Origin: an uncultured Cohaesibacter sp.
Lineage (GTDB): Bacteria > Pseudomonadota > Alphaproteobacteria > Rhizobiales > Cohaesibacteraceae
Length of the DNA stretch: 64,000 nucleotides
Assembly: GCF_963666525.1 (NCBI RefSeq)
Contig: NZ_OY762905.1
Location: 1,625,001 to 1,689,000 of the forward strand
Direction: 5' to 3'
Below, piece after piece: positions 39,073 to 47,403 of the stretch (the stretch's first letter is position 1; each line of letters starts with the position of its first letter). The notes under the pieces were generated by a model. That model was not told where the DNA came from. It was given only the letters and a program-made list of their open reading frames with translations, and made no database searches. Made by a program: the position numbers and the translations under genes.

Positions 39073-39109
39073 AGGCGCGCGCGACAACTTGAAAACGGCA
39101 CGCGCGCCT
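39073..39109. other. Intra-operon hairpin between binding-protein and ATPase genes
   Basis: aggcgcgcg (39073-39081) pairs with cgcgcgcct (39101-39109), a very stable 9-bp GC stem. Such hairpins after binding-protein genes stabilise the upstream message, so that the binding protein is made in excess over the membrane complex. That role is inferred here from position. Confidence 0.7.
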
Positions 39110-39124
39110 GCTGGGAGGAGAGGT

Positions 39125-40117
39125 TTACAAGCCCATATCGGCCAGTCCGTCCACGGTATCTTTGTTCACTTCAAGCAAGTTGTCGGTGATGATGTCACGA
39201 CCTTCCACGTCCGGATGAATGACACCAAGTCCCGGAATGTCCATGCCATCTTTGACTTCTTCGCCACTGGCAAGCATCTTGCCCATGGTTACGAACACTT
39301 CGCCAGCCTGTGCCGGGTTCCACATAAAGCCACCGGTCAGGATGCCTTTGTGAACCATCTTGCGGCCCTGTCCCGGAGAGAACGGCCCAAGCACGAAGAT
39401 TTCGCCAGTCTTGCGGCGTTCCTCGATTGCGCGGGCAGCCCCGATCGGACCCTGACTACCGAAGGCAAGGAAGCCCTTGAGATCAGGATTGGCGGCAATC
39501 AGATCGAGCGCGGTGGAACGGCTGTCGTCAACGTTTTCAGCAACGCCATAGCGATCGCCGATCAGTTCGACATCCGGACGGTTTGCTTTCATCCATGCGA
39601 TGGCAGCATCAGCCCAGGCATTGTGAAGCGGCACAGTGAGAGATCCAACATAGACCGCATATTTGCCAGGGCCCTTGATGTTTTCTGACAGAAGCTTCGC
39701 GTGCGCTTCGCCAAACCCTTTTGCAGATGCCAGCTCGAAGTTCCAGTCCACATTCTTCAGGCCAGGGCCTTCGTGCGATACGACGATAATGCCTGCATCG
39801 CGAGCTTTCTTCAAAACCGGCTCCAGAGCGGACTCATCGTTCGGCACAACGCCAATCACATCGACGCCCTTGGCGATCAGATCCTCGATTGCCTGCACCT
39901 GCAGCGCCGGATCAGCGGAAACCGGGCCGATCATCTCGGCATCAACGCCAATTTCGGCAGCCCGCTTCTTGATACCCATTTCCATGGCATTGAACCAGGG
40001 GATGCCACCAATTTTCACAACGACACCCATCGTCGGATTATCAGCTGCACACACGCCACTGATCATACCAAAGGCCATGGCGGCCCCGGCGATACAACTT
40101 AAAAGTTTATTTTTCAT
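39125..40117 (-). CDS. Sugar ABC transporter substrate-binding protein
   Basis: 330 aa periplasmic protein, first gene of the operon. The signal peptide spans residues 1 to about 24 (cleavage near VCAAD). The mature part is a type I periplasmic-binding fold close to LsrB/RhaS-type proteins (MGVVVKIGGIPWFNAMEMG, GVDVIGVVPND, FLAFGSQGPIGAARAI). The ribosome binding site GGGAGGA precedes the start. The ligand is presumably a ketose or deoxysugar handled by the clustered enzymes, not necessarily autoinducer-2, although the family resemblance leaves that open. Confidence 0.92.
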   Translation of the reverse strand: MKNKLLSCIAGAAMAFGMISGVCAADNPTMGVVVKIGGIPWFNAMEMGIKKRAAEIGVDAEMIGPVSADPALQVQAIEDLIAKGVDVIGVVPNDESALEPVLKKARDAGIIVVSHEGPGLKNVDWNFELASAKGFGEAHAKLLSENIKGPGKYAVYVGSLTVPLHNAWADAAIAWMKANRPDVELIGDRYGVAENVDDSRSTALDLIAANPDLKGFLAFGSQGPIGAARAIEERRKTGEIFVLGPFSPGQGRKMVHKGILTGGFMWNPAQAGEVFVTMGKMLASGEEVKDGMDIPGLGVIHPDVEGRDIITDNLLEVNKDTVDGLADMGL

Positions 40118-40172
40118 AGCTTAATATCCTCCCAGATGTAAGCGCTGGCCTCAACTCTCCCAGAGGCCAATT

Positions 40173-40184
40173 ACAATCGATTGT
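40173..40184. promoter_or_regulatory. Probable LacI-family operator 1
   Basis: Perfect 12-bp palindrome acaatcgattgt centred on CG, as in LacI/GalR operators. It lies 55 bp upstream of the binding-protein start and 135 bp upstream of the regulator start. On the minus strand it reads tgcacaatcgattgt, matching operator 2. Confidence 0.75.
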
Positions 40185-40247
40185 GCAACTTGAACAGAGT
40201 TCGCGCCTCCACCTCCAATGGCGAGCGCACACAAAATTCTTCCTCCT

Positions 40248-40259
40248 GCACAATCGATA
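40248..40259. promoter_or_regulatory. Probable LacI-family operator 2
   Basis: tgcacaatcgat at about 40247-40258 repeats the left half and centre of operator 1 (minus strand); the right half is degenerate (atttc). The two sites are about 75 bp apart, roughly seven helical turns, which would allow looping and control of both divergent promoters. Confidence 0.65.
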
Positions 40260-40319
40260 TTTCACATCAAGCCAAAAATGCTCTAGAATGTCAACATTGT
40301 TTGTACCACAATCAGAAGT

Positions 40320-41345
40320 ATGATGATGAAGCGCACGCCGAAAAGCACGATTTATGACATTGCCCAGAAGGCGAATGCCTCACCCTCGACGGTGAGCGCA
40401 GCCCTGAACGGAACATGGAAAGCGCGCAGAATCCGCGCAGAAACAGCGGAACGAATTATAAAGATTGCTCAGGATTTCGGGTATTCAACCAACCTGCAGG
40501 CAAGAGGGCTGCGAACGGCGAAGTCCGGCCTCACCGCGTTGCTCATGCCCGACTACAATCGCTTTTTCTCCAGCCTCGCCGAGGCATTTTCTTCCAAGGT
40601 TAGACAAATGGGCCTATGCCCGGTGATTGTTTCCACAGACCGTGACCATGACGAAGAGCTGTCAACTGTGGAAAAACTCGTCTCCTACGCGATTGATTCC
40701 CTGTTCATTGCCGGGGCCTCCTGCCCTGAGGAGATCAGCCAATACTGCCAAAAGGCCCAGATCGACCATATCTTCATCGACCAGCCCTGCGCACTGGCAG
40801 CCTCCGTCACGACAGACAATGTCTGGGGGGCGCGCCAGCTCACCACCGAGATCCTCGCATCGCGCACACCATCGGGCGACCCCAGACGGGACGAACCCTA
40901 TTTCATCGGCGGAGACTGTCATCTGCCCGTGACGGCGGGGCGCATCGAGGGCTTCAGAGAGGAACTGCAGAGCCGGCTGGGCGCTTCGCATGATCACCAG
41001 ATCATCGCATCGAGTTACGATACAGACTACGCGGAGCAGGCGATCAAATCGCTCTACGGCCAGATCGGCGGCCTGCCCAGTGCTCTCTTTGTCAATTCGA
41101 TCACTTCATTTGAAGGGATCTTGCGGTTTCTTCTGACCCTTCCGGAGGAAGAGGTACGAGCCTGTTCCATGGGATGCTTCGACTACGAACCGTTTGGCGA
41201 GCTGCTACGCTTTCCCGTGCACATGATACGCCAACGCCATCGGGCCCTGATCGCCACGGCATTCGAGCTTCTGGAGACAAAAGCGGGGCCCGGCACGCTG
41301 ATAAAGGTCGAGCCCAAGCTCTTCAGTGCCCACCACAGACAATGA
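40320..41345 (+). CDS. LacI family transcriptional regulator
   Basis: 341 aa. The N-terminal helix-turn-helix and hinge are typical (STIYDIAQKANASPSTVSAA, LQARGLRTAKSGL), followed by a periplasmic-binding-like effector domain. Three consecutive ATG codons (40320-40328) make the exact start uncertain; AGAAG lies just upstream. It is divergent from the ABC operon with two operator-like palindromes between them, so it very probably represses that operon until the sugar or an intermediate binds. Confidence 0.92.
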   Translation: MMMKRTPKSTIYDIAQKANASPSTVSAALNGTWKARRIRAETAERIIKIAQDFGYSTNLQARGLRTAKSGLTALLMPDYNRFFSSLAEAFSSKVRQMGLCPVIVSTDRDHDEELSTVEKLVSYAIDSLFIAGASCPEEISQYCQKAQIDHIFIDQPCALAASVTTDNVWGARQLTTEILASRTPSGDPRRDEPYFIGGDCHLPVTAGRIEGFREELQSRLGASHDHQIIASSYDTDYAEQAIKSLYGQIGGLPSALFVNSITSFEGILRFLLTLPEEEVRACSMGCFDYEPFGELLRFPVHMIRQRHRALIATAFELLETKAGPGTLIKVEPKLFSAHHRQ

Positions 41346-41368
41346 CGGCCCGTGAGGCCATCATTGTC
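41338..41368. terminator. Hairpin between converging lacI-type and fucK genes
   Basis: gacaatgacggcc (41338-41350) pairs with ggccatcattgtc (41356-41368), a 13-bp stem with one G-U pair, overlapping the regulator's stop codon. It lacks a T-run but sits where both converging transcripts end. Confidence 0.55.
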
Positions 41369-41379
41369 GAAAAGGCAGA

Positions 41380-42795
41380 TCAAGTCTCGGGCAGAGTGAT
41401 ATGGCAGGGTGGATTGAAGGCCCGCCGCGCATCATCGGCAGACGCATAAAGGCCCGCTCCCGTCAAGGCAAACATGGAAGCGCCAAGCACCGTCGTCTCG
41501 GCTTCATCCAGTACATTGATCGGAATGCCCAGCGCATTGGCCTTGAGCTGCGTCCAGAACTGGTTTCGCGTTCCCCCGCCGACCATTGTCAGCTGCGAAG
41601 CCTTGAAATTGCCAACCTGCTCGAGAATGGACAGGCCATTCTGCAGCTTGACCACCAGACCGTTGAGCGCTGCACGAACCAGAGAGCCCCGATCCACATC
41701 CAACGACAGTCTGGACATGGTTCCATTGCCAATGAGCATGTCGGGATCGATAACCACGCCATGACAATCTTCGGGCGCTTCCATCGCTTCCCTGATCATC
41801 ACCTCATAGACATTGCCCCCGGACACACCGCTATACATCGTGCGTGCGAACCATTCGATGACGGCCGAGGCGATATATTGATAGCCCGGATTATAGTGAC
41901 CGCGCATCACATCCCACTCGCAGGTGAATGGCGTCTTGAAAATTTCGCTTGTCGGAATCTCGATGGTCGGGCAGCGGGCCATCAGGATTTCCCATGTCCC
42001 CGAGGAAAGAACAGGCTGCTCGGGCGTGGCCCCCGCACCAAAGATGGCAAACTGCGTATCATGGCCAGCTGATATCACCGGAGTACCGGCAACCAGGCCC
42101 ATCATGTCGGCGCTCTCCTTCAGCAGAGGGCCGACCACCTCGCCGGGAAAGATGGTCTCGGGAAACAGCGATTTCTGCACGCCGACAGCATCCAGTATTT
42201 CCTGGCTATAGTCCTGTGTCCTGTAATCGGTCAGTTGCGACGTGCCCACCATCGTCGCATCATTGGTAAAGCGGCCGGTCAGCAAATGCGTAAAAAGCGA
42301 GCTGACAAACATGAAATGGCTGGCACTGTCCAGCAGCTCCGGATGGTTCTCGCGAAACCAGATGAATTTGTTGAACGTGTTGAAGGAGAAGAATCCCACG
42401 CCGCTGATCGCACTGACCCGTTCAGGATTGATATAGCGATCCATATAGCTCATGGGTTCGATCGTCCTTGAGCATTTCCAGCTGATAATGGGATAGATCA
42501 ACTTGCCTGACGCATCAAGAAAGGTGCCATCGGCACCGAATGTGGTTACCGTGACCGCCCTGATCCGATCGGGAGCGACAACCTTGATGACCTCCCGGGC
42601 ACAGCGAAAGAGCTTTTCACACAGGGCCTCAAATGACCAGTAGTGCCAGTCCTCATGATCGGGATCTGGGTAGGTCGTGTTTTTCTCCGATGCGCGGGCG
42701 ATCACCTTGCCGCTCGCGCTGACCGCAATGGCCCGCACATTGGTGCTGCCGCAATCCAGCACCAACACCGCTTCTTCTCTTGTCTCGTCGTTCAT
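41380..42795 (-). CDS. fucK: L-fuculokinase
   Basis: 471 aa FGGY kinase. It phosphorylates L-fuculose at O1; the E. coli enzyme also accepts D-ribulose. Similarity to E. coli FucK runs throughout: VLDCGSTNVRAIAV (12-25), TVTTFGADG, YPIISWKC, SAGHDTQFAIFGAGA and LSSGTWEILMARC. The adenosine-site segment is MVGGGTRNQFW. It is in a minus-strand position downstream of the fucR-like gene and beside fucA. No fucose isomerase or fucose permease gene is present in the window. Confidence 0.92.
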   Translation of the reverse strand: MNDETREEAVLVLDCGSTNVRAIAVSASGKVIARASEKNTTYPDPDHEDWHYWSFEALCEKLFRCAREVIKVVAPDRIRAVTVTTFGADGTFLDASGKLIYPIISWKCSRTIEPMSYMDRYINPERVSAISGVGFFSFNTFNKFIWFRENHPELLDSASHFMFVSSLFTHLLTGRFTNDATMVGTSQLTDYRTQDYSQEILDAVGVQKSLFPETIFPGEVVGPLLKESADMMGLVAGTPVISAGHDTQFAIFGAGATPEQPVLSSGTWEILMARCPTIEIPTSEIFKTPFTCEWDVMRGHYNPGYQYIASAVIEWFARTMYSGVSGGNVYEVMIREAMEAPEDCHGVVIDPDMLIGNGTMSRLSLDVDRGSLVRAALNGLVVKLQNGLSILEQVGNFKASQLTMVGGGTRNQFWTQLKANALGIPINVLDEAETTVLGASMFALTGAGLYASADDARRAFNPPCHITLPET

Positions 42796-42862
42796 TTTCC
42801 TCCCCCTGTCTGCATCTAGCCTGCAGCTTAAAACGAATACGACAGCAGCGCCTTCTCCCCGT

Positions 42863-43588
42863 TCACGAACTTCGCTTCAAAGCTCCATGGATGCCCTTTT
42901 CATCCACCCTGCAGTGGATGCTGTTCATTTCATTGATGAGCATGAATCCGCCCCGCCCAACCTTGCTCGTATCACACAACAGGGCATGGGTATTGCTGGC
43001 TCTCAGCATGGCCTTTTTCACACCCACATTCAGGGCGTTGCTGTCCCATGCCCCGCTTTCCGGCAAAAACCCGGCGCATGAGTGGAAGCAGACGTCGGCA
43101 TGAAAATCGAGAATATTGCTCACGGTTATCGAACCGAGGAACGCCCCGTATTTTTCATAATACCGCCCACCGATGCCAATCACCTCGACATTGGATTTCT
43201 GCACCAGATCAAACACGATCCGAACCGAATTCGTCATCACGGTGAGAGGGATATCTGGCAAGGCACGGGCCAGATACCAGCAGCTTGAACTTGGATCGAG
43301 AAAGATCCTGTCGCCCTCCCGGATGAGGGGAATCGCCCTTTCCGCCATCCTGATCTTGGCATCCGCATTCTCGGATTGACGGGATCCGAAGGCCAGCACC
43401 TCATCGTTGTCAAGCAGTGAGCTGGCTCCGCCATGGGTGCGCCGCAGATAGCCGGCCTCCTCCAGCACCCGCAGATCCCGGCGGATCGTCTCGACAGCCA
43501 CACCAAACTGCTCGGACAGCTCGTTCACACTGACAGATCCAAGATGGTCGACGCGATTTACAACAGCCTTCAATCGATCAGATAACAT
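42863..43588 (-). CDS. DeoR family regulator, FucR-like
   Basis: 241 aa. An N-terminal DeoR helix-turn-helix (SVNELSEQFGVAVETIRRDL) is followed by a sugar-phosphate-sensing domain with LDPSSSCWYLARALPDIPL and SGAWDSNALN, both close to E. coli FucR. The frame is open to 43681, but ATG 43588, preceded by GAGGG, gives the normal domain start. It is upstream of and co-directional with fucK, 67 bp apart, and divergent from fucA, so it likely controls both in response to a ketose phosphate. Confidence 0.88.
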   Translation of the reverse strand: MLSDRLKAVVNRVDHLGSVSVNELSEQFGVAVETIRRDLRVLEEAGYLRRTHGGASSLLDNDEVLAFGSRQSENADAKIRMAERAIPLIREGDRIFLDPSSSCWYLARALPDIPLTVMTNSVRIVFDLVQKSNVEVIGIGGRYYEKYGAFLGSITVSNILDFHADVCFHSCAGFLPESGAWDSNALNVGVKKAMLRASNTHALLCDTSKVGRGGFMLINEMNSIHCRVDEKGIHGALKRSS

Positions 43589-43846
43589 AAAATCCCTCAA
43601 ACGGGCATATTCGGTCACAACAAACTGAATTCCGGTGACCTTCCCTGAAACAAGACTGCCAGCAATTTGAACGACATTCAATTGGAAATGCGCATATATT
43701 GGAGATAATTGTGGCTCAAATCCACGAAATCATGAATTCCTTCCGCTTCAACCAATGTGTCGCACAAACGCCAATTTCCTTGCCTCCGGTCAACGGCGGT
43801 GCTAAAACGGTCATAATCAGTCATTGGACATTTGTGGGGGGCAACC

Positions 43847-44497
43847 ATGCACGACACTCTTGAAAACCGTCAGGCAATTATCGATGCCTGCATCGAAATG
43901 AACGCAACAGGGCTCAACCAGGGCACGGCAGGCAACATAAGCCTGCGCTGTGGTGACGGCATGCTGGTGACACCATCCGGTATCGCCTATGACCAGATGA
44001 AACCTGAAGACATCGTCTATGTCAGCGCAAACGGCGAATACGGGCAAAATCAGGTGCCATCCAGCGAATGGCGCTTTCATCTCGCCTCCTATGAGACAAG
44101 GCCGGACGCCAATGCTGTGGTTCACAACCACGCCATCAACGCAACCTGCGTTTCCATCCTGAACCGGCCAATTCCTGCCATTCATTACATGGTTGCTGTC
44201 GCTGGCGGATATGATATTCCGGTCGTCGACTACGCAACCTATGGCACACAGGAGCTATCGGATCTGGTGGCAGGGGGCCTGAAAGACCGGGCCGCAATCT
44301 TGCTGCGCCATCACGGCATGATAGCGACCGGAGAAACCCTCGCGAAAGCCATGTGGCTGGCCAATGAAGTGGAAGCCCTTGCGAAAATGTATCTGAACCT
44401 GCTGCAGGTCACCGACACGCCTCCGCTGCTGTCGCACGATCAGATCGATACGGTTCTTGAAAAGATCAAAGGCTATGGTCTGCGCGAAAAGGCCTAA
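43847..44497 (+). CDS. fucA: L-fuculose-phosphate aldolase (class II)
   Basis: 216 aa. It cleaves L-fuculose 1-phosphate to dihydroxyacetone phosphate and L-lactaldehyde. It aligns end to end with E. coli FucA: GLNQGTAGNISLR, LVTPSGI, SSEWRFH, VVHNHA and RHHGMIA. The zinc ligands and base are visible as Glu74, His93, His95 and His155/156. The start at 43847 has a G-rich site upstream. It is divergent from the fucR-like gene. Confidence 0.92.
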   Translation: MHDTLENRQAIIDACIEMNATGLNQGTAGNISLRCGDGMLVTPSGIAYDQMKPEDIVYVSANGEYGQNQVPSSEWRFHLASYETRPDANAVVHNHAINATCVSILNRPIPAIHYMVAVAGGYDIPVVDYATYGTQELSDLVAGGLKDRAAILLRHHGMIATGETLAKAMWLANEVEALAKMYLNLLQVTDTPPLLSHDQIDTVLEKIKGYGLREKA

Positions 44498-44541
44498 AGA
44501 GCACGCTCGCTTCCACATGCCCTTATCGGGCTTCAGGCAAG

Positions 44542-44600
44542 GCAAACTTGCAATCCGGAACCATCGCCAGACGGCCTCCATCTGAAGATTGCAGGTTTGC
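44542..44600. repeat. Long inverted repeat downstream of fucA
   Basis: gcaaacttgcaatc (44542-44555) and gattgcaggtttgc (44587-44600) pair at 13 of 14 positions with a 31-nt loop. It sits between the converging fucA and LysR genes, with no T-run. It may be a transcript end or the remnant of a small mobile repeat. Confidence 0.6.
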
Positions 44601-44719
44601 GCACCGCCATTCCAAATCCAGCAAGCCGAAAGCTCTGCCCTCGAAGGCGGAACGGCATCGCAACCGCTTGCCCTATCGTAGCACCTCGGCGACGACGCCC
44701 CAATATCGCATGCGAGAGG

Positions 44720-45604
44720 TCAGAAGCCCTTCAACGTCGCCCCCAAAAGCCGCGCCAGAGCACGCACGGTCGGGTTGACATGTCTACCTGCGGCTGAGAA
44801 GCACAGACCCAACGGAATGGTCCGCGTGCTTTCCGGTCCGATGTCGAGCGGCACCAGACTGCCCTCGGCCAGATAGGGCTCGATCTCGTGGCGCGGAATA
44901 CGCCCAAATCCGATGCCACGACGGATGACCTCAATGGCACTTTCCACGGTATTCATCCGCCAGATCTTGCCTTCCTCGGCAATCGCCTCGCCCCCTTCCT
45001 CAAACCCCTGCATCTGGATGCGGGCATAGCGCGACAACAGTGTCGGGGCAATCGGTCCCGGCAGCTTGGCCAGAGGGTGGCTTTCGTGCGCCACGGTAAT
45101 CAGCGGCGCTTCGACCAGCACCTCCGACCAGAGCGTCGAGGCTCCCATCATCAGGATGGCCAGATCGAACTGTTTGCCATCCAGCGAGCCGATGGGTTGC
45201 CGCACCACTTCCCTGAGATGGATGTCAACGCCCGGATACTCGGAATTGAACCGGCCCAGTGCCTCGAACAGCAGGGACTTGGGATAGAGATAGTCCACCA
45301 CCAGACGGATGGTCGCCGGCTTGCCCTCGGCAATGGACCGACTGCGGCTCTCCAGATAGCGCAACTCGTCAATCAACGGGATGGCCTCATTGAGAAGCGC
45401 TCGCCCCGCCTCGGTCAAAACCGCCCGCCGCCCCTCGATGGTCAACAGCGGCACGTCCAGAACTTTCTGCAGTTGCCCAATGGCATAGCTGACCGAAGAC
45501 TGGCTGCGATGCAGCGCCTCGGCAGCTTTGACATAGCTACCCGTCTCGACGACAGCGCGCAAGACACTCCATTGCTCGATCGTGGAATAGGGAACGCGCT
45601 CCAT
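44720..45604 (-). CDS. LysR family transcriptional regulator
   Basis: 294 aa. The N-terminal winged helix (SVLRAVVETGSYVKAAEALH, then SQSSVSYAIGQLQ) is followed by a substrate-binding domain. The start at 45604 follows GAGGTGAT. It is divergent from padC with 142 bp between them, so it is the likely activator of phenolic acid decarboxylation. The intergenic part 45650-45700 is AT-rich and may hold the T-N11-A site, which I could not fix. Confidence 0.9.
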   Translation of the reverse strand: MERVPYSTIEQWSVLRAVVETGSYVKAAEALHRSQSSVSYAIGQLQKVLDVPLLTIEGRRAVLTEAGRALLNEAIPLIDELRYLESRSRSIAEGKPATIRLVVDYLYPKSLLFEALGRFNSEYPGVDIHLREVVRQPIGSLDGKQFDLAILMMGASTLWSEVLVEAPLITVAHESHPLAKLPGPIAPTLLSRYARIQMQGFEEGGEAIAEEGKIWRMNTVESAIEVIRRGIGFGRIPRHEIEPYLAEGSLVPLDIGPESTRTIPLGLCFSAAGRHVNPTVRALARLLGATLKGF

Positions 45605-45746
45605 GGTTATCACCTCGCTATTGGACCCGGTGACTGCCAAACATATCTAAATTTCCGATAATAAAAAGTGAAATTGAAAAATATTATTCGGTAAATCTGA
45701 TTGATAGGATCACACCAATCAGACCCATACCAACCAAGAGGCTTCC

Positions 45747-46265
45747 ATGTCCGACGAATTTGAATCCACGAAACCAGAAGAATTGACCGCTTTCGTAGGC
45801 AAGCACCTGATCTACACCTACGACAACGGTTGGCAATATGAGCTGTATGTGAAGAACGAGAAAACCATCGACTACCGCATTCACAGCGGCATGGTCGGCG
45901 GCCGCTGGGTGCGTGATCAGGAAACCCATATCGTGCGTCTGTCCGACAATGTCTTCAAGATTTCCTGGGACGAGCCGACAGGCACCTGCGTCAGCGTTGC
46001 AGTCAATCTCGCCGAACGGAAGCTGCACGGTGTAATCTTCTTCCCGCGCTGGATTGCCAACGATCCAAAGCTTACGGTCTGCTACCAGAATGACCATCTC
46101 GACCAGATGAAATCCCTGCGCGACGCTGGCCCGACCTACCCCAAGCTCGTCATAGACGAATTCGCAACCGTCACCTTCGTGGAAGACTGTGCTGCCAACG
46201 ACGAAACCGTCGTCAGTTGCGCTCCTTCCGACCTGCCAGAGGGTTACGCCGCCCGCCGCAACTAG
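45747..46265 (+). CDS. padC: Phenolic acid decarboxylase
   Basis: 172 aa, the normal PadC length. A cofactor-free beta-barrel enzyme that decarboxylates p-coumaric, ferulic or caffeic acid to vinyl phenols. The family core is clear: IYTYDNGWQYELYVKNE, TIDYRIHSGMVGGRWVRDQ and VCYQNDHLDQMKSLRDAGPT. The catalytic Tyr, Arg and Glu lie in these segments. Control by a divergent LysR differs from the PadR repressor known in Gram-positive bacteria. Confidence 0.95.
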   Translation: MSDEFESTKPEELTAFVGKHLIYTYDNGWQYELYVKNEKTIDYRIHSGMVGGRWVRDQETHIVRLSDNVFKISWDEPTGTCVSVAVNLAERKLHGVIFFPRWIANDPKLTVCYQNDHLDQMKSLRDAGPTYPKLVIDEFATVTFVEDCAANDETVVSCAPSDLPEGYAARRN

Positions 46266-46366
46266 GATCTGCACGAACGAGCGTGCTCGTGACAAGCAGA
46301 TAATTCGGCAGCCAGCCTGCTGCCCGGTCTCCCGATCCTCCCCGTTTGAGGGAGACAGAGGGCGCG

Positions 46367-46396
46367 CCATCGCCAGACGGTCATCTGGCGATGGTT
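46367..46396 (+). terminator. Probable terminator downstream of padC
   Basis: Perfect 11-bp stem ccatcgccaga (46367-46377) and tctggcgatgg (46384-46394), 6-nt loop, followed by a short TTTCTC run. Confidence 0.65.
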
Positions 46397-46438
46397 TCTC
46401 CCGATCAGGGGCAACCATGAGGCATGCCCTCTTTCAGC

Positions 46439-47386
46439 TCAGTCGAAGACGATGACCTGCTTCTGGCTGGCCTTTCCCGAGCTCAGGCTGGCGTAGGCCT
46501 TGCGCGCATCCTCAATGGACAAAAGGGAATAGGGCGCGGGCGTCAATGCGCCACTTTCGAAGCCGGGACGGAGGTCGTCAAGAATGGAGGCGATCTCGAT
46601 ACCGGTCAGCTTCATGGTGTCCACGCCGATCAGATGCAGTTGGCTGTGATAGTAGTCCATCAAGTCGAATTCGACCCGTCGCATGCCCGCACTGGTGATG
46701 GCAACCTGCCGTCCGCCCTGACGTAGGGTCTTGAGCGCCGGCTCGAACATCGGGCCACCAACCGCATCCAGCACCATGTCAACGCCCCGCCCGCCTGTCG
46801 CTTCTGCCACGGCGGCTTGCAGATCCTCTTTGCTGGTGTTGATGGCAACGTCGGCTTCAGACGGATGATCCGAACGTCCAACGGCGATCACCCGCGCTCC
46901 TTTCCAGCGAGCAATCTGGATGGCCGCGCGGCCAACCGCCCCGTTGCTGCCGGTGATCAGCACCGTTTCGTCAGAGCGTATATCACCGGCCCGAACAAGC
47001 GCCGTCCAGGCGGTCACATAGGGCACACCAACCGTGGCTGCCTCGGGCTGGGAAAGGTTGGCGGGCATTTCCGACAGCCAGTTGGCTGACAGGCAGAGAT
47101 ATTCGCGCTGCGCGCCGTCACGGATCACGCCGAAACCGGCACCGCTCCCCCAGACTGCCTTTCCTTGCCATGCCCCTTCCGACACCACGGTTCCTGCAAA
47201 ATCACGGCCGGGCGTGCGCGGCAGAGTGGCGGAAAACAAACCGGCGACATTCTTGACGTCGCTGGGATTGATGGCTGCGGCAGCAACTCGCACGAGGACC
47301 TCACCAGGGCCGGGGGTTGGCAGTTCCATGTCAGCCACCTGCAGCACGTCGGGCTGGCCATATTCGTTGAAACGCAATGCTTTCAT
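46439..47386 (-). CDS. Zinc-independent alcohol dehydrogenase / quinone oxidoreductase family protein
   Basis: 315 aa medium-chain dehydrogenase/reductase of the quinone oxidoreductase type. The N-terminal GroES-like domain (MKALRFNEYGQPDVLQVAD, GRDFAGTVV) lacks the structural zinc cysteines. The Rossmann nucleotide-binding motif is ITGSNGAVGRAAIQIARW, and NADPH preference is typical. The frame is open far upstream, but MKALRF at 47386 with AAGGA before it is the natural start. It lies last in a minus-strand group after the SDR and metallo-hydrolase genes, beyond a terminator. Confidence 0.88.
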   Translation of the reverse strand: MKALRFNEYGQPDVLQVADMELPTPGPGEVLVRVAAAAINPSDVKNVAGLFSATLPRTPGRDFAGTVVSEGAWQGKAVWGSGAGFGVIRDGAQREYLCLSANWLSEMPANLSQPEAATVGVPYVTAWTALVRAGDIRSDETVLITGSNGAVGRAAIQIARWKGARVIAVGRSDHPSEADVAINTSKEDLQAAVAEATGGRGVDMVLDAVGGPMFEPALKTLRQGGRQVAITSAGMRRVEFDLMDYYHSQLHLIGVDTMKLTGIEIASILDDLRPGFESGALTPAPYSLLSIEDARKAYASLSSGKASQKQVIVFD

Positions 47387-47403
47387 GAGTGCATATCCTT
47401 GAA

